Source of the DNA: an uncultured Acidobacteriota bacterium
GTDB taxonomy: Bacteria; Acidobacteriota; Terriglobia; Bryobacterales; Bryobacteraceae
NCBI GenBank assembly: GCA_902825945.1
Contig: CADECY010000003.1
Coordinates: 116,663 to 177,978 of the forward strand
Reading direction: 5' to 3'
DNA length: 61,316 nucleotides
Shown: positions 45,412-53,655 of the stretch, piece after piece
Layout of the letters: each line of letters opens with the position of its first letter
Numbering within the stretch: position 1 is the stretch's first letter
Translations under genes and position numbers: made by a program
The notes under the pieces: model-generated
Told to the model about the DNA's origin: nothing
The model's database searches: none
The model's input: the letters and a program-made list of their open reading frames with translations, nothing else

Positions 45412-46626
45412 TTAGTGGGCGGTCCACTCGACCTTGGACAGGTCGATGCCTTCCTTGAACATTTCGTACAGCGGCGAAAGCTCGCGCAGTTTCCTGACCA
45501 CGCTGATCACCTTCTCCGCCACATAGTCCACTTCCTCTTCGGTGTTGAACCGGCCGATGCCGAACCGGATCGAGGAGTGAGCGAGATCGTCCCCGGCGCC
45601 GAGAGCCTTGAGCACGTAGCTCGGCTCGAGTGTCGCCGAGGTGCAGGCCGAACCCGACGAGACCGCCACGTCATTGATGCCCATCAGCAGCGATTCACCT
45701 TCGACGTAGGCGAAGCTGATGTTGAGGTTGTTCGGAAGGCGGTGTTCGAGCGAGCCGTTGACGAACGTCTCGTCGAGCGCGTCCATCAACTTGCTCTTGA
45801 GCTTGTCACGCAGGAATGCGGAGCGCTTGGCTTCTTCCGCCATTTCCTTCTGCGCGATCGCACAGGCCGAGCCGAGTCCCACGATGCCCGGAACGTTCAG
45901 CGTGCCCGAGCGCATGCCGCGTTCGTGTCCGCCGCCGTCCATCTGCGCGGTTAACTGCACGCGCGGATTCTTGCGCCGGACATAGAGAGCGCCCACGCCT
46001 TTCGGTCCGTACATTTTGTGTCCGCTCAGCGAAAGCAGGTCGATGTTGTCGGCGAGTACGTTCACCGGAATCTTGCCTACAGCCTGCGTGGCGTCGGTGT
46101 GGAAGAGCACGCCCTTCTCGTGACACAGCTTGCCGATTTCCTGAACCGGCTGAATGACGCCGATTTCGTTGTTGGCGTACATGATGCTCACGAGAATCGT
46201 TTTGTCCGTGATCGACTCGCGCAGCATGTCCATATCGATGCGGCCGTCGGCCATCACCGGCAGAAACGAAATCCGGAAGCCCCGTTTCTCGAGCTTCTTC
46301 GCCGTATCGAGAACGCACTTGTGTTCGGTGGCGGCGGTGATGATATGGTTGCCGCGCTCACCGTACATCTCGGCCACGCCCTTGAGCGCCAGGTTGTTGG
46401 ACTCGGTAGCGCCGCTGGTGATCACGATTTCCTTCGAGTTGGCGCCGATGATGCCCGCGATCTGCTTGCGCGCGTTTTCGACGGCTTCTTCCGCTTCCCA
46501 GCCGAAGGCATGATTGCGGCTGGCGGCGTTGCCGAACTTGTTCGTGAGGAAAGGCATCATGGCATCCAGCACGCGCGGATCGAGCGGCGTGGTGGCGTGA
46601 TTGTCCATGTAAATCGGAAGCTTCAT
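45412..46626 (-). CDS. iscS: Cysteine desulfurase IscS
   Basis: A 404-residue PLP enzyme that takes sulfur from cysteine for Fe-S clusters, thiamine and tRNA. Landmarks: [33 protein letters not shown], the PLP lysine in [15 protein letters not shown], and the catalytic Cys loop [20 protein letters not shown]. The C-terminal [17 protein letters not shown] binds IscU in known homologues. AGAGGAA precedes the ATG. It follows iscR by 12 bases. Confidence 0.96.
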   Translation of the reverse strand: MKLPIYMDNHATTPLDPRVLDAMMPFLTNKFGNAASRNHAFGWEAEEAVENARKQIAGIIGANSKEIVITSGATESNNLALKGVAEMYGERGNHIITAATEHKCVLDTAKKLEKRGFRISFLPVMADGRIDMDMLRESITDKTILVSIMYANNEIGVIQPVQEIGKLCHEKGVLFHTDATQAVGKIPVNVLADNIDLLSLSGHKMYGPKGVGALYVRRKNPRVQLTAQMDGGGHERGMRSGTLNVPGIVGLGSACAIAQKEMAEEAKRSAFLRDKLKSKLMDALDETFVNGSLEHRLPNNLNISFAYVEGESLLMGINDVAVSSGSACTSATLEPSYVLKALGAGDDLAHSSIRFGIGRFNTEEEVDYVAEKVISVVRKLRELSPLYEMFKEGIDLSKVEWTAH

Positions 46627-46638
46627 TTCGTGGTTCCT

Positions 46639-47112
46639 CTAGACGGTCAACTGAATGGGCCAGACCGTTCGGCCCCTCGGCGGAACACCGGTTTCCGGAA
46701 TCCGGATCGTATCGTGGGCCAAGTCAGCGATACTGATGCTCTCCAGCAGCCTCAGGATTCCCTCATGCACCTTGCGAAGCGGTTCTTTCACGGTGCACGT
46801 CGAGGACTGATCGCAGCCTTCGTTGTCGTGGAAACAAGAGGCGAGCAAGACGGGTCCATCGATCGCCCGTACGACTTCGAGCGTCGACATCGTGCGCGGG
46901 TCGCGGCTGAGCCGGTAGCCGCCCTTGGTTCCCTGTTCGGAAACGAGGAACCCGGTCTTGCACAGGCTCTGCAATACCTTCGCCAGCAACGGCAGCGGAA
47001 TGTTGTGCGTTTCCGCAATCTCTTTCGCCGTTGCCGCCTGACGCCGAGGTTCGGCGGCGAGGTGGCAGAGGGCGATGAGGCCGTAATCTGACTTTTTGGT
47101 CAACTTTAGCAT
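46639..47112 (-). CDS. iscR: Rrf2-family Fe-S regulator IscR
   Basis: A 157-residue winged-helix regulator that senses Fe-S status and represses its own operon when loaded with a cluster. The DNA-binding part is KLTKKSDYGLIALCHLA with recognition helix around LPLLAKVLQSL and wing GGYRLSRDP. Cluster cysteines C93, C100 and C106 (SCFHDNEGCDQSSTC) are spaced close to E. coli IscR (92, 98, 104). It heads the isc operon, which argues for autoregulation. The candidate promoter is at 47142-47170; I cannot identify its operator with certainty. Confidence 0.93.
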   Translation of the reverse strand: MLKLTKKSDYGLIALCHLAAEPRRQAATAKEIAETHNIPLPLLAKVLQSLCKTGFLVSEQGTKGGYRLSRDPRTMSTLEVVRAIDGPVLLASCFHDNEGCDQSSTCTVKEPLRKVHEGILRLLESISIADLAHDTIRIPETGVPPRGRTVWPIQLTV

Positions 47113-47141
47113 CGATCGAGGACTCTTTCGGTCCTGGATCT

Positions 47142-47170
47142 AGCGTATCACCACTGGGGAATCCTGGCAA
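47142..47170 (-). promoter_or_regulatory. Candidate isc operon promoter TTGCCA-17-TACGCT
   Basis: On the minus strand TTGCCA (47170-47165) and TACGCT (47147-47142) have 17-base spacing, about 30 bases ahead of iscR. The leader has AGGAC and GTCCT as an inverted repeat just after the -10 box, a possible operator or hairpin. Confidence 0.45.
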
Positions 47171-47305
47171 GTCCTTTTCTTGTCAGCGCTTTAAAATTAG
47201 ACCAAAGTTGTCGCACATGGGGTTCTGTCCAGGCTCCCAACCCGTTCGACCGACGGGCTTTATCGCCCCGGTTCCAGCGGCGCCGCATCGTTCCGCCAAG
47301 CGTGG

Positions 47306-47311
47306 GATAAT
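47306..47311 (+). promoter_or_regulatory. -10-like GATAAT before the ATPase gene
   Basis: GATAAT ends 8 bases before the GTG at 47320. No Shine-Dalgarno and no clear -35 box are present. Confidence 0.3.
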
Positions 47312-47319
47312 CGCGACTT

Positions 47320-48515
47320 GTGATCGAGCGCATCCACCTGAAGAATCTGCTCTCATTCGGCCCGGACTCCGAGCCGATCGATCTGCGTCCCCTGAACGTG
47401 CTGATTGGGCCGAACGGTTCGGGCAAGTCGAACCTGCTCGATTCCCTGAATCTCATGCGGTCGACCGCCGGCGACCTTTGGGGAACCATTCGCTCCGGGG
47501 AGCAACTTCGGAGTGGATCCACAAGGGTCCCGGTGGCGCTGAATTCGCCGAAGTGGACGCCATCGTGTTGGTTGGTGGCAAGCGCATCCGGTATCGACTC
47601 GTGTTCACTCAACTCGGCGGGCGCTTCGAGATCACTGATGAGAGAGTGGAATTCGCCGAACCGGAGCCGGGTCACTCGGACCCCTATTTCTTCTACCGCT
47701 TTCAGGCGGGCAAGCCTGTTCTCAATACTCAAAAGAGCGGCAAGCGCAGCCTGCAACGAGAAGACATCGATCCCCAGAAATCGATCCTGGTCCAGCGGCG
47801 CGATCCGGATTCATATCCGGAACTCGGGCAACTGGCGGACCTGTTCGGGGCGATCCGCTGCTATCGAGGTTGGCCGGTCACTCCGGACGGGCCGTTGCGC
47901 CAACCGCAACGCGCCGATGGGCCGAACTCCTATCTCCTCGAGGACGCGAGCAACCTGGCTCTGGTTCTTAACCGGATTAGCAAGTCTCCGCCGGACTGGC
48001 GCGCCCTTCGAACGTTGCTGCAATCGGTGTACGGGGATATCGATGATGTCTTCATTGACGTAGACGGCAGCACGGTCCGCGTGATGATCCGGGAGAAATG
48101 GTTCGTCACCTCGTCGGCGCGAATGTCCGATGGGACCCTCCGGTTCCTCTGTCTGCTCGCCGTCCTGCTGGATCCGAAGCCCGCGCCGCTCGTCTGTCTG
48201 GACGAACCCGAATTGGGATTGCACCCCGACGTGATCCACAATGTCGCCGATCTGTTGGTCGAGACGTCCACGCGAACGCAACTGATCGTCACGACCCACT
48301 CTCGCGAGTTGTTGGACGCCATCTCCGATCATCCGGAAAGTGTTGCCGTGCTCGAGAAGAGCGAGGGCCGGACAACGATCCGGCGCCTGGGTGGCGAGAA
48401 GCTGATCGAGTGGCTTCGGGAGTACGGAATCGGGCGGGCGTGGCGCGACGGTGAGATCGGAGGGAATCGCTGGAGAGGCTCTTCCTCGAGGGCGGTGGCG
48501 AGCGGGATGACCTGA
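47320..48515 (+). pseudogene. OLD-like AAA ATPase with one-base frameshift
   Basis: An ABC/OLD-type ATPase of roughly 398 codons split over two frames. The first frame (from GTG 47320) has IERIHLKNLLSFGPDSEPID and Walker A VLIGPNGSGKSNLLDSL. After about 60 codons the similarity jumps to another frame that has SEWIHKGPGG, the signature-like ARMSDGTLRFLCLLA, Walker B LVCLDEPELGLHPD, and the switch region LIVTTHSRELLD. The join is best explained by loss of one G in the run GGGG at 47497-47500; adding one G restores RSGGATSEWIHKG. This could be a real inactivating change, a phase-variable run, programmed slippage or a sequencing error. Its end overlaps the DUF4276 gene by 46 bases. The ATPase/DUF4276 pairing suggests a defence or repair role, which is inferred. 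Confidence 0.8.
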
Positions 48516-49051
48516 AGTCGCGGAGTAGGCAGGCCTTCTCCGTCTTCTTTGGCAAGGCTGGGGTGAAATCGCGCCCCAAGGTGATCCCATGCGGCGGCCG
48601 ATCGGAGACGTTCAAACGGCTTTGCGCGGCTCACGCCCGAGGGGAACCATGCGCGTTGCTGGTCGATAGCGAGGAGCCGGTTGCGTCCGGGGACTCGGTG
48701 CGCCAGCATCTGTGGAAACGCGACCAGTGGAAGATGCCCGGCGGAGTGCGGGACGAGCAACTCCACCTCTTCGTGCAGGTGATGGAATCCTGGTTCCTCG
48801 CCGATCCGGAGGGCTGCGCGAAGCACCTCAAGAAAGGGTTTCGCTCACAGGATCTATCAGGCCGGCCCATCGAATCGGTCTCGAAAAAAGATGTCTATCA
48901 GAGTCTCGCGAAAGCGGTCGGTGAAATCGCCGCGAAGTCGTACTCGAAAGGCCAACATTCGTTCGGAGTCATCGCGTGCCTCGATCCCGCGAAGGTCGAA
49001 CAAGCTTCACCTTCCGCCAAGCGGCTGCTCGACTGGCTGCGGTCCCTGTAG
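48470..49051 (+). CDS. DUF4276 family protein, probable CTG start
   Basis: A 193-residue DUF4276 protein, thought to have a Toprim-like nuclease fold. The first ATG-type start would be GTG at 48563, but that drops the conserved N-terminus ERLFLEGGGERDDLKSRSRQ and AFSVFFGKAG, which includes the likely catalytic Glu. The frame upstream has a stop at 48452-48454 and no ATG, GTG or TTG. CTG at 48470 has GGAGGG ending 5 bases before it, an ideal ribosome site, so I take CTG as the start. Other motifs: VIPCGGRSETFKRL, ALLVDSEEPV, VQVMESWFLADPE. It overlaps the ATPase end and forms a pair with it. It ends 7 bases from the convergent methyltransferase gene. Confidence 0.78.
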   Translation: MERLFLEGGGERDDLKSRSRQAFSVFFGKAGVKSRPKVIPCGGRSETFKRLCAAHARGEPCALLVDSEEPVASGDSVRQHLWKRDQWKMPGGVRDEQLHLFVQVMESWFLADPEGCAKHLKKGFRSQDLSGRPIESVSKKDVYQSLAKAVGEIAAKSYSKGQHSFGVIACLDPAKVEQASPSAKRLLDWLRSL

Positions 49052-49058
49052 GCAACAG

Positions 49059-49838
49059 TCAGTCGGCATCTCGAAGCCGCGCCAGCCAAACCGTTCGACA
49101 TCCCGGCTTCACCTCCGGCGTCCCCTTGAAAAACGGCGACGCATCCCACGAATGGACTGAATCGAACCCCGCCGCGCGAAGCGCTCTCTCGATCTCCTCC
49201 GGTGTCCAGCACACTTCATTGACCCGCTCATGATGACGCCGCCACGAAGCTCCCCGCTGGATGAACCAGTCGATCTCGCTCCACGCGCGATCGCGTGGCG
49301 GATCGCTGAAGTTCCGGATCACGAGCGCCACTCCGGGCCGGCTGATCCAGAAAACGCCGGGCCACACCAGCTCGAACGAGAGCCGGTTGTTCACGTCGAA
49401 ATAGAAGTATCCGCCCGGCTTCAACGCGCGCGCCACGCACGCCAGGACCTTCTTCAAATCGCGCCGCGAGGGCACGTGGTTGATCGCATCGTACTCGCAG
49501 GTGACGAGGTCGACCGGACGAGGCAGGCGGAAGTCGCGCATGTCGGCGCGGATGACCTTGAGCGGCACCCCTTCGCTCTTCGCCTTGCGCCGTGCTTGGC
49601 GGCACATCTCTGGCGAGTCGTCCACCGCGAACATGTCGATGCCTATGCGCGCGAGTTCGATCGCCGTCGTCCCGGTGCCGCAGGCAAGGTCACATGCCAA
49701 ACCGATGCCGGGCAGGATCTTTCCGAGCACGCGGTCGCGTGCTCGGACGATCGGGGTCCGGAAGGGCGTGAACACGACATCGTAATACTCAGCGAGCCAC
49801 CGGTAGGGCAGCCGGCTCGAAGGAGCTGTGTTGGACAA
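49059..49838 (-). CDS. Class I SAM-dependent methyltransferase
   Basis: A 259-residue methyltransferase with the seven-strand SAM-binding fold. Motif I is LACDLACGTGTTAIELARIG near residue 50, motif II FAVDDSPEMC, the next motif VIRADMRDF, and DLVTCEYDAINHV is the adenine-side strand. The N-terminus YRWLAEYYDVVF is common to unspecific small-molecule methyltransferases. The target is unknown. The start is TTG at 49838 without a clear Shine-Dalgarno; no better start was found. It is convergent with the DUF4276 gene and downstream of the cytochrome/NrfCD cluster. Confidence 0.85.
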   Translation of the reverse strand: MSNTAPSSRLPYRWLAEYYDVVFTPFRTPIVRARDRVLGKILPGIGLACDLACGTGTTAIELARIGIDMFAVDDSPEMCRQARRKAKSEGVPLKVIRADMRDFRLPRPVDLVTCEYDAINHVPSRRDLKKVLACVARALKPGGYFYFDVNNRLSFELVWPGVFWISRPGVALVIRNFSDPPRDRAWSEIDWFIQRGASWRRHHERVNEVCWTPEEIERALRAAGFDSVHSWDASPFFKGTPEVKPGCRTVWLARLRDAD

Positions 49839-49896
49839 CGAGTGGCCTATCGCTCGCGAAGCGCGCGAGACGCGTCCATTGTATCGGATGCGCGAT

Positions 49897-50997
49897 CTAC
49901 TGGATGCGTGCGCGCAGGCTCCGGAACGCCATCTTTCTGTCGGACTCCGAACGTGCGGCTGGCGAGTAGTAATAGGAGAGCGTCGCCGTCACATCGGCCG
50001 CGACTCCGGGCGCCAGGTCGAACTGGAACTGCTCCTTGCGCGATTCATCGGGTGCGAGACGCGTGTCGGAGAGAGTCTTGACGGAATCGAGGAAGCTGTC
50101 GTGTTCACGGGCGAGTGGGACTCCGTTGCTGCCGGCGACGCTCCTGGCGTAGATGCGCTTATCGCGGAATACGACCGCCGGTCCACTGGAGGCTTGAATT
50201 TCGAGGATCAATTGCCGCAAAGGAGAGCCCGTCGGTACGTAATGCCCGGCCGCGACATTGGCCAAGCCGACTACGGCCCGGACCTTGCCTCCTTCGCGCG
50301 TCAGGGTCAACTCGGCTTTGATGGTTTGGTTCAACTGTTGAACCGACCGGCCGCCCGGCATCTTGTGGAGATTGATCCGGGAATCGGAGGCGCGGACGAC
50401 GCGAACATCGGCTACGTTACCCGCAACCTGATACATGTGGCAGGACTGACAATTCTTCCCCTGCTTGCCGAAACGGCTGGCCTGCCACTCGGAGAAGGTC
50501 GATAGCACGAGAAAGCCTTTCTGATTCCGGTACTCATGGCAGGGCGCGCACACGCGCGAGGACTCATGCACTGGCGAGTAGGCGGTGGCATGCGCGCCGG
50601 AGACGGCATGTTTGACCGGTCCGCTTTTCACCGCTCCGAACTCGAGCTTGGGGCGCGGTACGCCGCCATCGAAGTTCACTTCGCGAATCGAGTGGCAGTA
50701 GTCGCAAGTGACGCCTTCCCAACTCGCTTTCCGGTCGAGTTGGAGGTCTCCTCCTTCCACGGCGAGGGGAGCATGGCAGCCCATGCAGGTGCGCCTTACG
50801 CCCGGGCCGAGCACGGTCTCGGCAGCATCAAGCGCGTCCTGGAACACCGGACTCTCCATGGCTCTTGCATGAGCCGATCCTTTCCAGGCGTCGAGGATCG
50901 CGCGGTGGCACTGGCCGCACGTTTCGGCGCTGCTCATCGGGCGCAGGGGGCCCGCGCACAGAGGCGCGGCCAGGAAAACGATCGTGATCGAACGCAT
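49897..50997 (-). CDS. Pentahaem c-type cytochrome
   Basis: A 366-residue exported multihaem cytochrome with five CXXCH sites: CGQCH, CMGCH, CDYCH, CAPCH and CQSCH. It has a signal peptide (RSITIVFLAAPLCAG) and a C-terminal beta-sandwich-like half without haems (ELTLTREGGKVRAVVGLANV, AGHYVPTGSPLRQL) of a type seen in cytochrome c554-like and octahaem-related proteins. It lies 48 bases downstream of the NrfD-like gene and may be the final electron carrier or the terminal reductase of that cluster. Enzyme activity cannot be inferred; the CXXCK active-site haem of NrfA nitrite reductase is absent. Confidence 0.87.
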   Translation of the reverse strand: MRSITIVFLAAPLCAGPLRPMSSAETCGQCHRAILDAWKGSAHARAMESPVFQDALDAAETVLGPGVRRTCMGCHAPLAVEGGDLQLDRKASWEGVTCDYCHSIREVNFDGGVPRPKLEFGAVKSGPVKHAVSGAHATAYSPVHESSRVCAPCHEYRNQKGFLVLSTFSEWQASRFGKQGKNCQSCHMYQVAGNVADVRVVRASDSRINLHKMPGGRSVQQLNQTIKAELTLTREGGKVRAVVGLANVAAGHYVPTGSPLRQLILEIQASSGPAVVFRDKRIYARSVAGSNGVPLAREHDSFLDSVKTLSDTRLAPDESRKEQFQFDLAPGVAADVTATLSYYYSPAARSESDRKMAFRSLRARIQ

Positions 50998-51045
50998 CGT
51001 ACACCACCATGTGGCGCCATCGGCGCCGGTTGCGGGCCTGATGAT

Positions 51046-52224
51046 TCATGTCCTGGCTTCAGGCTGCTCCGTCCACGGCGGCAGCAGTTTCACCAGGACC
51101 CACAGAATGAGAAACGGGAGGACGAGGAGAAGCACGGCGGGGAGCAGTCCTTCGCGCGTGGCGAACTCCATCTTGTATGTCGTGTAGCCGAGGAAACTCT
51201 TCGAGAACAATTGGCCCCCGATGACGACGTTCCAGCGCATCGCGAAGATGCCGACCAGAGTCACTGTCCCAGCCACGAAGTAGATCCACCGGCGCACCGC
51301 TTCCTCGAGCCGGAAGACCTGGGTGACGGCCAGCAGTCCGATAGGCACGACGGTCCCAAGCAGAATCTGGATCAGGATGTGCGACGTGTACAGGCGCGAT
51401 TGCACCATGAAGTCGAGCGTCTGGAAGGACTCGTCAGCTTCGTAGATCCGGTGGATCAGATCGAGGCTTTCGAGCGAAAAGTCGATGAGGAAGGCGTAGA
51501 AGAGATACTTGGCGATCGTGTCGAGGCAGGGCATATCCACCGGCAGTCCCTTTAGGTGCATCGACACGATGTACAGCAACATGACGGCCGCGATGCCCGA
51601 TACCATCGCCGAGAATAGGAACACGATCGGCATCAGCGGAGTGGACCACCAGGGGTTCGCCTTGATCGAACCGAAAATGAATCCGACATAGCCGTGCAAC
51701 AGAAACGCCGACGGAATCCCGATGGCGGTGATGATCCATCCCACGCGGTCATCGATCCGGCGGCTGGCCTCGCTGATGTTGCTCGATCCGAGCGTGCCGG
51801 CCTTGTAGACCCAGCGCAGCGGACCGCGCGTGGAGGACGCGAGGCGGACGATGTCGGCACGGTAGTCCAGCCAGATCTCGAGCAACAGAACCACCATCAG
51901 ATACCAGAGATAGACGAAGCCGAACATCGCCATGGCCGAGGAGCGATGCGGCGTCAGGTACATTTCGAACGACCGTTCCGGGTGTCCGAGGTGCAACTGG
52001 AGCGGCAGCGGCGCCACCAGCAGGAACGCGAGCGCGGTGAGCAGCGCCAGGCGGTAAGTCGGCTTGACGGCCTCCACGTGAAAGACGCGCTCGAGCGACG
52101 CCAGAATGAAGGCTCCGGCCACCAGACCGGTGATGAACGGATACAAGACAATCAGTACGCTCCACTGAAGCTCGACTTCATTGGGGTACATGAACCCTTC
52201 TACCGCGATCGTGGCTTCGTGCAT
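51046..52224 (-). CDS. NrfD/PsrC-family quinone-interacting membrane subunit
   Basis: A 392-residue membrane protein with about ten predicted helices, of the NrfD/PsrC family that exchanges electrons between the quinone pool and a partner Fe-S protein. Typical segments: WSVLIVLYPFITGLVAGAFI at the first helix, HLGHPERSFEMYLTPHRSSA after the third, and MPIVFLFSAMVSGIAAVMLL. Its partner, the four-cluster ferredoxin, is encoded 10 bases upstream. No molybdopterin catalytic subunit is present, so the module is more like a quinol-cytochrome c linker (as in Act, Nrf or Qrc) than polysulfide reductase. Direction of electron flow is unknown. Confidence 0.88.
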   Translation of the reverse strand: MHEATIAVEGFMYPNEVELQWSVLIVLYPFITGLVAGAFILASLERVFHVEAVKPTYRLALLTALAFLLVAPLPLQLHLGHPERSFEMYLTPHRSSAMAMFGFVYLWYLMVVLLLEIWLDYRADIVRLASSTRGPLRWVYKAGTLGSSNISEASRRIDDRVGWIITAIGIPSAFLLHGYVGFIFGSIKANPWWSTPLMPIVFLFSAMVSGIAAVMLLYIVSMHLKGLPVDMPCLDTIAKYLFYAFLIDFSLESLDLIHRIYEADESFQTLDFMVQSRLYTSHILIQILLGTVVPIGLLAVTQVFRLEEAVRRWIYFVAGTVTLVGIFAMRWNVVIGGQLFSKSFLGYTTYKMEFATREGLLPAVLLLVLPFLILWVLVKLLPPWTEQPEART

Positions 52225-52234
52225 GTTGCCGCTC

Positions 52235-52987
52235 CTATCGCACCGCGCCGTCGAGGCCTTTGTAGAACGTCTTCGACCTCGTCGCCATGTGCGGCTTCAA
52301 GACCTGAACTTTGTTCTTACGGAGGAACTCGTGGACGGGGTCCTTCGGATTCTTGAGATCCGCCAAAGTCCGGCTGCCCGTGGGACAGGCCTCGCAACAG
52401 GCCGTGGTCAACCCCTTCGTGATCCGGTGATAGCAGAGATTGCACTTGTCGACGGTCTGCTTGCGCGGATCGATGTAGCGGCATCCGTAGGGGCATGCCT
52501 GGACACAGTAGCGGCATCCCAGGCAGTATTTCTCGTCGACGAGCACGACACCGTCTGGGCTAACGAAAGTCGCTCCAACCGGACAGACCTGGGTGCAGGG
52601 CGAGTCCCAGCACTGGTTGCACATCTTCGGCACATAAAAGGTCTTGGCATCCGTGCGTTTGCTGGGCGGAAATCCGCCGATGCCGCCCTTGGGTGATTCG
52701 ACCTTCGGATGCTCGTGCTCGGTGCCGGTGACGGTATAGCGCTCCACCCAGGTCCGGAAATATCCATCGGGAACGCCGTTCTCCTGCTGGCAGGCGCGGA
52801 CACAGTTTCCGCAACCGATGCACTTGTCGATGTCGATCGTCATGGCCCACCAGTGGTCGGCCATCTTGTACTTCTCGGTCGCGGCTGCGGCCTGACCGGT
52901 CGCAACGCCGAGTCCGGCGGCCGCGCCTGGGGTCAACAGGATGAACTTTCCCGCTTCCCTCAACAGTTTCCGTCGAGTGATCGGCAT
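52235..52987 (-). CDS. Tat-exported 4x[4Fe-4S] ferredoxin-like subunit (NrfC/PsrB type)
   Basis: A 250-residue periplasmic electron carrier. The Tat signal is RRKLLREAGKFILLTP. Four cysteine sets for [4Fe-4S] clusters follow: CIGCGNCVRACQ, CNQCWDSPCTQVCP, CLGCRYCVQACP and CNLCYHR...CCEACP. The linking region PRKQTVDKCNLCYHR is typical of NrfC/HybA-like subunits. The NrfD-like gene follows 10 bases later and the tetrahaem cytochrome lies just upstream. CGGAG precedes the ATG. It should pass electrons between the haem proteins and NrfD. Confidence 0.9.
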   Translation of the reverse strand: MPITRRKLLREAGKFILLTPGAAAGLGVATGQAAAATEKYKMADHWWAMTIDIDKCIGCGNCVRACQQENGVPDGYFRTWVERYTVTGTEHEHPKVESPKGGIGGFPPSKRTDAKTFYVPKMCNQCWDSPCTQVCPVGATFVSPDGVVLVDEKYCLGCRYCVQACPYGCRYIDPRKQTVDKCNLCYHRITKGLTTACCEACPTGSRTLADLKNPKDPVHEFLRKNKVQVLKPHMATRSKTFYKGLDGAVR

Positions 52988-52999
52988 GGATACTCCGTT

Positions 53000-53464
53000 C
53001 TACTGAAGCTTGGGTGAATGAGGCTGGTGGCAACTCTCGCAGGGACCGGTACCACCGTAGTGCTCCGCCCGCGCCACTTGCGGAAATCCGGAGGGCTTGG
53101 CGGCATCCTTTTCATGGCAACCTTGGCAAAGCCCAGGGATGTCCTCGATCCGCGGCTTGGTTCCGCCGGGATCCGCCGCGTGCGCCGCCAGCGGACCATG
53201 GCAGGCCTCGCAGCCTGTCCGCGCATGGCGGCCCGCTGATTTCACCTTCGCTTGATCCTCGTGGCAGGCGGCGCATTCCGCCTGACCGGCGAAGCGCAAC
53301 GGCCGGCTTTGGACATCTTCGAGCGCGCCGGGCCGGTAATGACCATACATTCCGAATGCCTCGGGAATGACCGCCCTTCGCACCACGAGAAACGTAGCAG
53401 CGGCCAGGACAAGGACCAACACCAGCCGAATCAGGTGACCTGCGTCATGCCAACTGTCCCGCAT
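53000..53464 (-). CDS. Membrane-anchored tetrahaem cytochrome c
   Basis: A 154-residue protein with an uncleaved N-terminal helix (LIRLVLVLVLAAATFLVV) and four CXXCH sites: CAACH, CEACH, CQGCH and CESCH. Its small size and single anchor recall NapC/NrfB-type carriers. I chose ATG at 53464, with GGAAG upstream; the frame upstream is unsupported. It is the first gene of the cytochrome, ferredoxin, NrfD, cytochrome cluster on this strand. An 8-bp inverted repeat lies about 36 bases before its start. Confidence 0.85.
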   Translation of the reverse strand: MRDSWHDAGHLIRLVLVLVLAAATFLVVRRAVIPEAFGMYGHYRPGALEDVQSRPLRFAGQAECAACHEDQAKVKSAGRHARTGCEACHGPLAAHAADPGGTKPRIEDIPGLCQGCHEKDAAKPSGFPQVARAEHYGGTGPCESCHQPHSPKLQ

Positions 53465-53499
53465 GTTTCTTCCAACCTCTGTGCGGCTGCGTAGAGCAA

Positions 53500-53521
53500 C
53501 TGGCGTGCCAGTGCACGCCAG
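53500..53521 (-). promoter_or_regulatory. Inverted repeat upstream of the cytochrome/NrfCD cluster
   Basis: CTGGCGTG at 53500-53507 and CACGCCAG at 53514-53521 form a perfect 8-bp dyad with a 6-base centre, 36 bases ahead of the tetrahaem cytochrome start. It may be a dimeric regulator site or a hairpin. Confidence 0.4.
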
Positions 53522-53655
53522 AGCGCAATTCACATGCCAACGTGTTGAGCGCACGACGCCTCGACCCTGGGGTATTTGGGCGTTTGCACCCATCGGTTGG
53601 GCTAACCGGCGCAGGATCCGGTCAGGGCGGTCCAGGGGGCGTGGCGGCCTGAGTG

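Noticed and set aside
49897..50997. Pentahaem cytochrome as NrfA nitrite reductase.
   Set aside because: NrfA needs a CXXCK active-site haem and has a different haem order; all five sites here are CXXCH.
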